DNA from: Parafrigoribacterium_A sp035571875
Lineage (GTDB): Bacteria; Actinomycetota; Actinomycetes; Actinomycetales; Microbacteriaceae
Direction of reading: 5' to 3'
NCBI GenBank assembly: GCA_035571875.1
Contig: DATNBR010000073.1
Span: forward strand, 1-9,318
DNA: 9,318 nucleotides
Both the position numbers and the translations under genes were made by a program. Positions within the stretch are counted from its first letter, which is position 1. Every line of letters starts with the position of its first letter. Under the pieces are notes generated by a model that was not told where the DNA came from, ran no database searches, and saw nothing but the letters and a program-made list of their open reading frames with translations. Shown here one piece after another: positions 1 to 5,879 of the stretch.

Positions 1-734
<734 letters not shown>

Positions 735-753
735 GTCCGACGCACTCAACGAC

Positions 754-785
754 AGCGGGGCGTCTCCTTCGGGAGGCGCCCCGCT
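754..785 (+). terminator. Rho-independent terminator of groL
   Basis: A 14-bp stem (AGCGGGGCGTCTCC with GGAGGCGCCCCGCT, one G-T wobble) closes on a TTCG tetraloop and begins 19 bp after the groL stop. It is followed by TCGCGTTTTA, a short and offset T tract. The stable UUCG loop and position directly after the stop make this a convincing intrinsic terminator for the + strand transcript. Confidence 0.9.
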
Positions 786-798
786 TCGCGTTTTACCG

Positions 799-857
799 GT
801 GAGGTCTGGCAATCTGCTGCTCCCGACGTGGGGGAAGAGCAGATCGCCAGACCTCAC
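799..857. repeat. Long intergenic palindrome between convergent groL and WXG100 gene
   Basis: Two 20-nt arms (799-818, GTGAGGTCTGGCAATCTGCT, and 838-857) are reverse complements except for one position, and enclose a 19-nt spacer that can pair a little further (TCCC with GGGGA). The single mismatch is A-C as + strand RNA but a G-U wobble as - strand RNA, so the hairpin is slightly more stable in the transcript of the WXG100 gene, which ends at 866. There is no T run on either side. It may be a U-less terminator for the - strand or a dispersed palindromic element. Confidence 0.75.
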
Positions 858-865
858 GGGGCGGC

Positions 866-1156
866 TCAGCGGGCGAAGAGCCTCGCGTTGGCCGACTCGA
901 TGTCGGCGTAGTGCTGCCCGGCCTGGCCGAGCGCACGGTTGATGGCGTCGAGCGTCTGCTCGACCTGCTGCTGCGTCGACTTCCACTCGGTCACGACCGC
1001 CTGAAACGCGGTCGCGGCCTGGCCCGACCACGAGTCCTGCAGACTCACCAGCTGGCCGTGCAGACCACCGACCTCCGCCTGGATGCGCCCGATCGAGCCG
1101 CGCACGGCGTTCGTCGCGCCGAGAACGGCTTCGCTGTCTACCTGGTACCGGGTCAT
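866..1156 (-). CDS. WXG100/ESAT-6-like small secreted protein
   Basis: This 96-residue protein has the usual length and shape of the WXG100 (EsxA/CFP-10) family: two helices joined by a turn carrying WSG at residues 43-45 (the W-x-G motif). After the second helix, near the C-terminus, Y83-A-D-I-E87 fits the YxxxD/E export signal known for type VII secretion substrates. Such proteins form four-helix dimers and leave the cell through an ESX/T7SS machine. The ATG start is supported by a strong GGAGGA ribosome site at 1160-1165 (reverse strand). The gene stands alone: no EccC-type ATPase, second Esx partner or toxin domain is visible. It may form a homodimer or depend on T7SS genes elsewhere. Family assignment is firm; secretion and partner are inferred. 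Confidence 0.9.
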   Translation of the reverse strand: MTRYQVDSEAVLGATNAVRGSIGRIQAEVGGLHGQLVSLQDSWSGQAATAFQAVVTEWKSTQQQVEQTLDAINRALGQAGQHYADIESANARLFAR

Positions 1157-1211
1157 GCTTCCTCCATCGCTCGCGTTGCGGCCACGAGCGGGCGCTCGGG
1201 TGCTGACGCCG

Positions 1212-1217
1212 AGACTA
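1212..1217 (-). promoter_or_regulatory. Possible -10 element for the WXG100 gene
   Basis: On the reverse strand TAGTCT fits the actinobacterial TANNNT -10 pattern and would place a transcript start about 48 nt before the ATG. No recognisable -35 is present at the expected distance, so this is only a candidate. Confidence 0.22.
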
Positions 1218-1234
1218 GGCAGAGTGCGGATGCC

Positions 1235-1254
1235 GTGGCCCGGCCGAGGGCCAC
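1235..1254 (-). terminator. Hairpin after the sensor kinase gene, possible U-less terminator
   Basis: A perfect 7-bp stem (GTGGCCC / GGGCCAC) with a 6-nt GC-rich loop lies 21 bp beyond the kinase stop codon. There is no T run behind it on the reverse strand. It could act as a weak or Rho-assisted terminator separating the two-component operon from the downstream WXG100 gene. Confidence 0.35.
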
Positions 1255-1275
1255 CCCGGGGAGAAGGAGAGGGTT

Positions 1276-2898
1276 TCAGTCGCGGGGGAGGAGAGGAAGG
1301 GTCACTCGGAAGGTGGCTCCGCCGCCCGGCGTCTCGACGACCGTGACTTCGCCCTTGTGCGCCGCGACGATGCCGGAGACGATCGCGAGCCCGAGACCGC
1401 TGCCGCCGGTCTCGCGCGTGCGCGAGGTGTCGGCGCGCCAGAAGCGCTGGAAGATCTTCTCGCGGATCTGAGGCGGGATGCCGGGGCCGTGGTCGATCAC
1501 GTCGAGCATGGCGACTCCGCGCTTGGCGTCCACGTGCACGCCGAGCTCGAGCGGACTGTCGTCCGGAGTGAAGCGCATCGCATTGCCGATGAGGTTCGTG
1601 ACCACCTGGCGGATCTTGTTCTCCTCGGCGAGCACCACTGCCGGTACGGTGAGCACCACCTCGGGAATCGAGCGAGTCTGCGTGCTGGGTTCGGCGGGCT
1701 GCGTGGTCGGGCGGGCGCGACGTGACCGCAGTCTCGCCAGTTGTGCACCGGCGAACGCGATCGGACCGGTGGGAGTCGAGGCCCGGACCGGCGGACTGGC
1801 GGCGACCGCGGGCTCGGCCACGGCATCCGGCTCTGGTTCGCTGACGACAACGGTGACCTTGCGGCCTGGCGAGGAGGCCATGGCGTCGAGGGCGGCGTCG
1901 CGCGCGATGGGCAGCAGGTCGACCGGTGCGAGCTGTAGCGGCTTCGCCTCGTCGAGGCGGGCCAGCTCGAGCAGGTCGCTCACGAGCTCGCCCATGCGAA
2001 TCGCTTCCTTCTCGATGCGTTCCATGGCCTGGCCGACGTCTTCGGGCTTCTGGAGTGCGCCCATCCGATAGAGCTCTGCATAGCCGCGCACCGAGACGAG
2101 TGGCGTGCGCAGTTCGTGGCTCGCGTCGCCGACGAAGCGCCGCATCTGCTCGATGGTGCGGGCGCGATCGGCGAAGGCTCGATCGATTCGCCCGAGCATG
2201 GTGTTGAGAGATCGATTGAGGCGACCGACCTCGGTGTTCGGGGTCGCTCCCGGAAGTCGCTGGCTGAAGTCACCATCCGCAATGGCCGCCGCCGTCGCCT
2301 CGACCTCGCGCAGCGGTGCGAAGGTGGAGGTGACGAGCAATCGGGTGAGTGCGGCGCCCAGGATGACCACCGAGAGTCCGAAGCCGAGGAAGATCACGGT
2401 GAACTGGCTGATGATCGCGTTGCTGCTGTAGAGGCTCTCGCCCACGACCACGACCACGTTCGTCGCCGAACTCTCGACGTTGCCGACGAAGGCGACGATG
2501 CGCCACTGGCGTTCGTGCTCCGTGTCCCACACCGTCTGCGGCTGGCGCTGGGTGCTGACCACGCTGCTCATGGTGAGCTGGCCGAGCACCGGCTTCGGCG
2601 TCGAGTCGGAGAGGTTGGTGCAGATCACCTTGCCGTTGGCATCGAGCACCGCGAAGAAGTAGCGGTAGGGACCCGTGTCCTGTTGGCAGGTCGTGTCGCC
2701 GGTGGGGGTGACGATGGTGATCGGCTTGGCCGCCGCGCTGATGTTGCTGTCGACCTGCGCGAGCAGGTAGCTGCGCAGCACGGTCATCGTGCCGATGCCA
2801 GCCACCAGCAGCCCGAGCGTGACGAGCAGCACCGTGACGCCCGTGATCTTGGTGCGCAGGGAGACTCCGCCCCACCAATCGCTCAGTTGCTCGTGCAC
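1276..2898 (-). CDS. Membrane sensor histidine kinase (HAMP-HisKA-HATPase), partner of the adjacent PhoP-like regulator
   Basis: Predicted 540-residue inner-membrane kinase that phosphorylates the response regulator encoded just upstream. Order: cytoplasmic N-terminus, membrane segment about 18-40, extracytoplasmic sensor about 43-160, second membrane segment about 162-188, HAMP about 187-240, then HisKA with the phospho-accepting His in DASHELRTPL (H261). The HATPase has its N box at TNLIGNAMRFTP (434-445), G1 DHGPGIP (469-475), F box FQRFWR (483-488) and G2 GGSGLGLAIV (498-507), so all catalytic boxes look intact. Two features are odd: a Pro/Ala/Arg-rich insertion of about 60 residues (353-415) early in the ATPase domain, and two cysteines (71, 93) in the sensor that could form a disulfide. 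The start is GTG at 2898 with no clear Shine-Dalgarno; no better in-frame start is seen before the regulator stop 45 bp away. The signal sensed is unknown. Confidence 0.93.
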   Translation of the reverse strand: MHEQLSDWWGGVSLRTKITGVTVLLVTLGLLVAGIGTMTVLRSYLLAQVDSNISAAAKPITIVTPTGDTTCQQDTGPYRYFFAVLDANGKVICTNLSDSTPKPVLGQLTMSSVVSTQRQPQTVWDTEHERQWRIVAFVGNVESSATNVVVVVGESLYSSNAIISQFTVIFLGFGLSVVILGAALTRLLVTSTFAPLREVEATAAAIADGDFSQRLPGATPNTEVGRLNRSLNTMLGRIDRAFADRARTIEQMRRFVGDASHELRTPLVSVRGYAELYRMGALQKPEDVGQAMERIEKEAIRMGELVSDLLELARLDEAKPLQLAPVDLLPIARDAALDAMASSPGRKVTVVVSEPEPDAVAEPAVAASPPVRASTPTGPIAFAGAQLARLRSRRARPTTQPAEPSTQTRSIPEVVLTVPAVVLAEENKIRQVVTNLIGNAMRFTPDDSPLELGVHVDAKRGVAMLDVIDHGPGIPPQIREKIFQRFWRADTSRTRETGGSGLGLAIVSGIVAAHKGEVTVVETPGGGATFRVTLPLLPRD

Positions 2899-2943
2899 GA
2901 GAGCAAGGCTATGCGGTGAAACTGGCGAGTGCCTGCACCGCGC

Positions 2944-3636
2944 TTAGACCCGTGCGGCTTTGAGCATGTAGCCGAAACCACGCTTGGTCTGGATGACCGG
3001 CTCCTCGGAGTACTGATCGAGCTTGCGCCGCAGATACGAGATGTATGACTCCACGATTCCCGCGTCGCCGTTGAAGTCGTACTCCCAGACGTGATCGAGG
3101 ATCTGCGCCTTCGAGAGCACCCGGTTCGGGTTCAGCATGAGGTAGCGCAGCAGCTTGAACTCGGTGGGGCTCAACTCGATCTGCTCGGAGCCGATGGTGA
3201 CCTCGTGGGTGTCCTGGTCCATGGTGAGTTCGCCCGCGCGGATGATCGCATCCTCTTCGTCCTGCATGGTGCGTCGCAGAATCGCCTTGATGCGCGCCAC
3301 GATCTCATCGAGACTGAACGGCTTGGTCACGTAGTCGTCGCCGCCGACGGTGAGGCCCGTGATCTTGTCCTCCGTGTCATCCTTCGCGGTGAGGAACAGA
3401 ATGGGGGCGGTGTAGCCGGATGCCCGCAGTCGCTTGGTCACGCCGAAGCCGTTCATGTCGGGCAGCATCACATCGAGGATGATGAGATCTGGCTCCTCCT
3501 CGAGCACGGCCGAGATGGCCTGCGCGCCGTTTCCGACCGCTCGCACGGCGAAGCCCGCGAAACGCAGGCTGGTGGTCAGAAGATCACGGATGTTGGGCTC
3601 GTCATCGACGATCAGAATCCTTGGTCCATCGCTCAT
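2944..3636 (-). CDS. OmpR/PhoB-family response regulator, PhoP-like
   Basis: This 230-residue two-component regulator is the likely target of the kinase that follows it. The receiver domain (about 5-120) has the acidic pair D11/D12, phospho-acceptor D55 in LIILDVMLPDMNGFG, T83 and K105 in VTKPFSLDE. The C-terminal winged helix (about 132-228) carries LSPTEFKLLRYLMLNPNRVL, DHVWEYDF and SYLRRKLD, closely resembling mycobacterial PhoP and related actinobacterial regulators. After phosphorylation it should dimerise and bind direct-repeat operators; the regulon is not visible. It is the first gene of the pair, so transcription presumably starts in the 112-bp gap before it. There is no good Shine-Dalgarno before the ATG, compatible with a leaderless mRNA. 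Domain assignment is certain; orthology to PhoP specifically is not, so no symbol is given. Confidence 0.95.
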   Translation of the reverse strand: MSDGPRILIVDDEPNIRDLLTTSLRFAGFAVRAVGNGAQAISAVLEEEPDLIILDVMLPDMNGFGVTKRLRASGYTAPILFLTAKDDTEDKITGLTVGGDDYVTKPFSLDEIVARIKAILRRTMQDEEDAIIRAGELTMDQDTHEVTIGSEQIELSPTEFKLLRYLMLNPNRVLSKAQILDHVWEYDFNGDAGIVESYISYLRRKLDQYSEEPVIQTKRGFGYMLKAARV

Positions 3637-3642
3637 GCAGCC

Positions 3643-3648
3643 AGTATC
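3643..3648 (-). promoter_or_regulatory. Possible -10 element giving a leaderless response-regulator mRNA
   Basis: On the reverse strand GATACT (4 of 6 matches to TATAAT) ends 7 nt before the ATG at 3636. That would put the transcript start at or next to the A of the start codon and would explain the missing ribosome site. Leaderless mRNAs are common in actinobacteria. No convincing -35 is present. Confidence 0.28.
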
Positions 3649-3748
3649 TGCGCGTTAGCTGAATGCTTGCTGGGAGCATCATTGCCCGAGCCGTGCGTCG
3701 GGTGCACACTGAATCGTGAGCCGTGAGTACGGGAAGAGGAGGGCAGTG

Positions 3749-3895
3749 ATGGAGGTCGCTGGCGATCACGAATTCACCTCTCAGGGCGACCCGGTGTGCT
3801 GGATCGAGCAGGTGTGCGAGGAGTGCGGCGCGCTCGTCGAGGCACAGCTGCCGGCCACCTGTTGGCGCTGCGGAGCGCAGGTCATCGCCCGCTGA
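3749..3895 (+). CDS. Small zinc-ribbon-like protein, 48 residues
   Basis: The predicted protein begins MEVAGDHEF and has two paired-cysteine knuckles, C23-E-E-C26-G and C38-W-R-C41-G, 11 residues apart, plus C17. That spacing is a classic short zinc ribbon, so binding of one Zn ion is likely. A strong GGAGGG (3738-3743) sits 5 nt before the ATG and decides this start. An in-frame GTG immediately before the ATG is too close to the ribosome site, and another GTG at 3716 would add 11 residues but lacks a ribosome site. The gene is divergent from the response regulator and convergent with the ArsR-like gene (22-bp gap). Function is unknown; rubredoxin-like or adaptor roles are possible. Cysteine spacing plus the ribosome site make a real gene likely although it is very short. 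Confidence 0.75.
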   Translation: MEVAGDHEFTSQGDPVCWIEQVCEECGALVEAQLPATCWRCGAQVIAR

Positions 3896-3917
3896 CCCTC
3901 CGCGCTGGCAGCGAGCG

Positions 3918-4583
3918 TCAGTCGGGCGCGCGGGTGATGCGCACGCAGCAGTGATCAGCGCTCGGGTCGAACAGGATGCCGTGCTCGCAGTCACCGGCGC
4001 CGTCTGCGACTCCCTGCAGTAGCCCCAGGTTCGCGTGGCAGATGACATCCGTGTGGCTCGTGGCCAGTCGGTGGAAGGGGCAGTTGGTGAGGATCATGCC
4101 CCCGTTGCTGTCGTCGCGCGGCTCGTATCCGGTGTTCTCCAGCGCGACTTCGAGCGAGCCGGCCTCGGCACCGATTCTTCGGCCGGTCTCCGTGGCGACC
4201 CTCGAGAGCACCTCGCGCACCGCTTCGCCGCTGCGGTCGGCTTCTTCCACGGCCGCGGCAAGCAGCTCGCCGGCGAGTTCGTACTGACGCTGCGGGATCG
4301 AGACCTCGAGGTCGTCGCGACCGGGCTTGTAGAGCTTGCTCGGTCGCCCGGAGCCCGGCCCCGTCTTGCCGCTCAGCCTCCTGAATTCGACCTCGAGCAC
4401 GCCCTCGTCCACGAGGCGGTCCAGGTGGAACGCGGCGGTCGCGCGCGGCATGTCGAGGGCGGCGGCCGCCTGATCGCGGCTCACCGGCTCGCTGTTCTCA
4501 CTGACGAAGTCGAACAGCGAGCGGCGCACGGGATCGCTGATGGCGGCGAGTGCGGAGAGTCGCCTGGCTGTTGCCTCGTTCAT
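3918..4583 (-). CDS. ArsR-like winged-helix transcriptional regulator with Cys/His-rich C-terminal domain
   Basis: This 221-residue protein has an N-terminal winged helix (about 8-88) typical of ArsR-like regulators: SDPVRRSLFDFV, a recognition-helix region DMPRATAAFHLDRLVDEGVL, then the wing ending GRPSKLYKP. A helical middle (about 95-150) precedes a domain with C168-PFH171, H177, C182-H183, C199-EH201 and H211-C212-C213. The spacing C168 / C182 / C212-213 recalls SufR-type regulators, in which three cysteines hold a [4Fe-4S] cluster, so redox or Fe-S sensing is a reasonable inference, not proof; zinc is the alternative. The gene is divergent from the DoxX-folE cluster across a 91-bp gap holding a strong dyad, suggesting local repression and perhaps autoregulation. 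Only a weak GGGG lies before the ATG. The HTH class is secure; the ligand is unknown. Confidence 0.88.
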   Translation of the reverse strand: MNEATARRLSALAAISDPVRRSLFDFVSENSEPVSRDQAAAALDMPRATAAFHLDRLVDEGVLEVEFRRLSGKTGPGSGRPSKLYKPGRDDLEVSIPQRQYELAGELLAAAVEEADRSGEAVREVLSRVATETGRRIGAEAGSLEVALENTGYEPRDDSNGGMILTNCPFHRLATSHTDVICHANLGLLQGVADGAGDCEHGILFDPSADHCCVRITRAPD

Positions 4584-4595
4584 GGCCCCATCGTA

Positions 4596-4601
4596 ACTCT
4601 A
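4596..4601 (-). promoter_or_regulatory. Possible -10 element for the ArsR-like gene
   Basis: On the reverse strand TAGAGT fits TANNNT and would start transcription about 6 nt before the ATG, an almost leaderless message consistent with the poor ribosome site. No -35 at 16-18 bp is convincing. It lies 14 bp from the edge of the 4615-4645 dyad, so binding there could affect this promoter too. Confidence 0.25.
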
Positions 4602-4613
4602 AAACGGTAAATC

Positions 4614-4643
4614 TTGACAAAAGAATCTCAGCGCTTCTAAAGT
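4614..4643 (+). promoter_or_regulatory. Sigma70-type promoter of the DoxX-folE cluster
   Basis: A perfect -35 TTGACA (4614-4619) and a -10 TAAAGT (4638-4643, 4 of 6 matches) are separated by 18 bp in an unusually AT-rich gap. Transcription would start near 4650, leaving a leader of about 25 nt that contains the ribosome site GGAAAGGA (4661-4668) before the ATG at 4675. This is the best promoter in the window. Confidence 0.72.
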
Positions 4644-4645
4644 CA
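4615..4645. promoter_or_regulatory. 31-bp dyad operator candidate covering the DoxX promoter
   Basis: TGAC-N3-AGAA-N9-TTCT-N3-GTCA is exactly symmetric about base 4630: eight bases per half are matched, plus two further pairs (4627/4633 and 4629/4631). It spans from the -35 through the -10, so a dimer bound here would block RNA polymerase. It lies in the gap shared with the divergent ArsR-like gene, which is the obvious candidate binder. The symmetry is seen directly; the protein that binds it is inferred. Confidence 0.6.
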
Positions 4646-4674
4646 GCTAAGACAAGTTTTGGAAAGGAACAACG

Positions 4675-5109
4675 ATGTCTTCCCCCTCCTCCGTCGTCGC
4701 ACCAGCCCGCACCTCCGTGCTGCACGCTGATCCTGCGAGGCAGGCGTTCCTGCTGTTGCGTACCGTGTTCACGATCGCGCCGATCGTCTTCGGCCTCGAC
4801 AAGTTCTTCAACCTGCTCACCGACTGGCCCAGGTACCTCGCGCCGATCATCACGGACATCCTGCCCATCTCGGGCCAGCAGTTCATGTACATCGTGGGCG
4901 CGATCGAAATCGTCGCGGGGCTTCTCGTGCTGTTCAAGCCGCGGTGGGGGGCCCTCATCGTCGCCGTCTGGCTCGCGGGCATCATTGTCGAACTCCTGAT
5001 CCTGCCCGGATACTTCGACGTCGCCCTGCGTGACTTCGGACTCTTCGTTGCCGCGCTCGCCCTGTTCCGGCTGACCTTCAGCCCGGCAGCGCTCAGCCCC
5101 ACGAAATGA
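4675..5109 (+). CDS. DoxX-like small integral membrane protein
   Basis: This 144-residue protein has four hydrophobic segments (about 24-45, 70-88, 91-111 and 116-134) after a short Ser/Ala-rich N-terminus, matching the DoxX-like four-helix membrane family in size and layout. Members are linked to redox tasks: DoxX of M. tuberculosis has been described as part of a membrane complex with a sulfurtransferase and superoxide dismutase, while DoxD/DoxA are thiosulfate:quinone oxidoreductase subunits. Which role applies here is not known. It is the first gene after a strong promoter and has a good ribosome site (GGAAAGGA, 6 nt before ATG). Its TGA overlaps the folE ATG (ATGA), so the two are probably translationally coupled. 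The topology is clear; the family name is moderately sure and the function unassigned. Confidence 0.8.
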   Translation: MSSPSSVVAPARTSVLHADPARQAFLLLRTVFTIAPIVFGLDKFFNLLTDWPRYLAPIITDILPISGQQFMYIVGAIEIVAGLLVLFKPRWGALIVAVWLAGIIVELLILPGYFDVALRDFGLFVAALALFRLTFSPAALSPTK

Positions 5110-5741
5110 GCGTGATCATGAGTCCGGAGCAGCAGCTGGCCGACCGTCGCGTTGCGCCGGAAGCGCCCGTCCTGACCATCGTCGAGGAGATGCCGACAGT
5201 CGATCTGGCCCGGGCCGAATCCGCGGTGGCGGATCTCCTGACCGCCCTTGGTCGCGATGCCTCGAGTGTGCACCTGGCCGACACCCCGCGCCGCGTCGCC
5301 GCGAGCCTGCTCGAGATGCTCACGCCGCGCGAATTCACGATGACGACTTTCCCGAACGACGAGGGCTACGAGGAGCTGGTGCTCGTTCGGGACATTCCCT
5401 TCCACTCGCTCTGCGAACACCACCTGCTGCCGTTCCGCGGTGTCGCGCACGTCGGCTACATTCCCGGTGACCGCATCCTGGGCATCTCCAAGCTCGCTCG
5501 CGTGCTCGAACAGTTCGCGAGCGACCTGCAGGTGCAGGAGCGACTCACCAGACAGGTCGCCGACTACCTGCAGGAGCGGCTGGATGCCCGAGGGGTCGGC
5601 GTCGTGATCGAGGCTGAGCACCTGTGCATGTCGCTTCGCGGCGTGCACTCGGCGGGAGCGAGCACTGTCACCTCGACCTTTCTCGGTGCGCTCAGCGAGG
5701 ACGCGGCGCTGCGCGGCCGGTTCTTCGCGACGGGGCACTGA
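5106..5741 (+). CDS. folE: GTP cyclohydrolase I
   Basis: FolE converts GTP to 7,8-dihydroneopterin triphosphate and formate, the first step to folate and other pterins, as a cytoplasmic homodecamer with zinc. The 211-residue protein has the family signature: SLCEHHLLPFRG (101-112) giving zinc ligands C103 and H106 with catalytic-region H105, GISKLARVLEQFA (126-138), and EAEHLCMSLRGV (169-180) giving H172 and the third zinc ligand C174. All key residues are present, so it should be active. The ATG overlaps the doxX stop by 4 bp and has no ribosome site of its own, implying coupling to doxX; a second ATG four codons later is also unsupported. In many actinobacteria folE sits in an ftsH-folP-folB-folK cluster; here its neighbours are different, so this may be a second copy. 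The C-terminal ATGH-stop is the first unit of a 15-bp tandem repeat. Confidence 0.96.
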   Translation: MSVIMSPEQQLADRRVAPEAPVLTIVEEMPTVDLARAESAVADLLTALGRDASSVHLADTPRRVAASLLEMLTPREFTMTTFPNDEGYEELVLVRDIPFHSLCEHHLLPFRGVAHVGYIPGDRILGISKLARVLEQFASDLQVQERLTRQVADYLQERLDARGVGVVIEAEHLCMSLRGVHSAGASTVTSTFLGALSEDAALRGRFFATGH

Positions 5742-5801
5742 GCGACGGGGCACTGAGCGACGGGGCGCTGAACGACGGGGCACTGAACGACGGCGCAGTG
5801 A
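5727..5801 (+). repeat. Five-unit 15-bp tandem repeat over the folE stop codon
   Basis: Consensus GCGACGGGGCACTGA, five units starting at 5727, 5742, 5757, 5772 and 5787. Units 1 and 2 are identical, 3 and 4 differ from them by one base each, and 5 by three or four. Unit 1 encodes the last four FolE residues and its stop, and every later unit repeats an in-frame TGA, so gain or loss of units cannot lengthen the protein. It looks like slippage duplication of the gene end, with decay toward the far end. Confidence 0.95.
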
Positions 5802-5810
5802 ACAGGCACA

Positions 5811-5829
5811 CCGAGGGGCTTCCCCACGG
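5811..5829 (+). other. Short GC hairpin between folE and the reductase gene
   Basis: CCGAGGGGCTTCCCCACGG folds as CCG-A-GGGG / CCCC-A-CGG with a 3-nt loop and one A-A mismatch. There is no T run after it, so termination is doubtful; it might attenuate transcription or protect the folE mRNA end. Confidence 0.35.
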
Positions 5830-5879
5830 CTCATAACGAGTAAGACTGAAGAGAGCACAACGACAGCCGGGAGGCACGC

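Noticed and set aside
2116..2919. 267-codon + strand open frame opposite the sensor kinase
   Set aside because: Composition is Asp/Glu/Arg/His/Gly-rich without motifs; the kinase on the other strand is unambiguous.
3896..3917. Small dyad (CGCTG-CAGCG) in the convergent gap considered as a terminator
   Set aside because: The loop would be too short to fold, and no T run follows.
5727..5801. Short regularly spaced repeats considered as a CRISPR array
   Set aside because: Units are 15 bp and directly contiguous with no spacers, and no cas genes are present.
5624..5836. + strand open frame with repeated GALSD/GALND units
   Set aside because: This is folE and the tandem repeat read in another frame; it has no ribosome site and its repeat pattern comes from the 15-bp DNA units.
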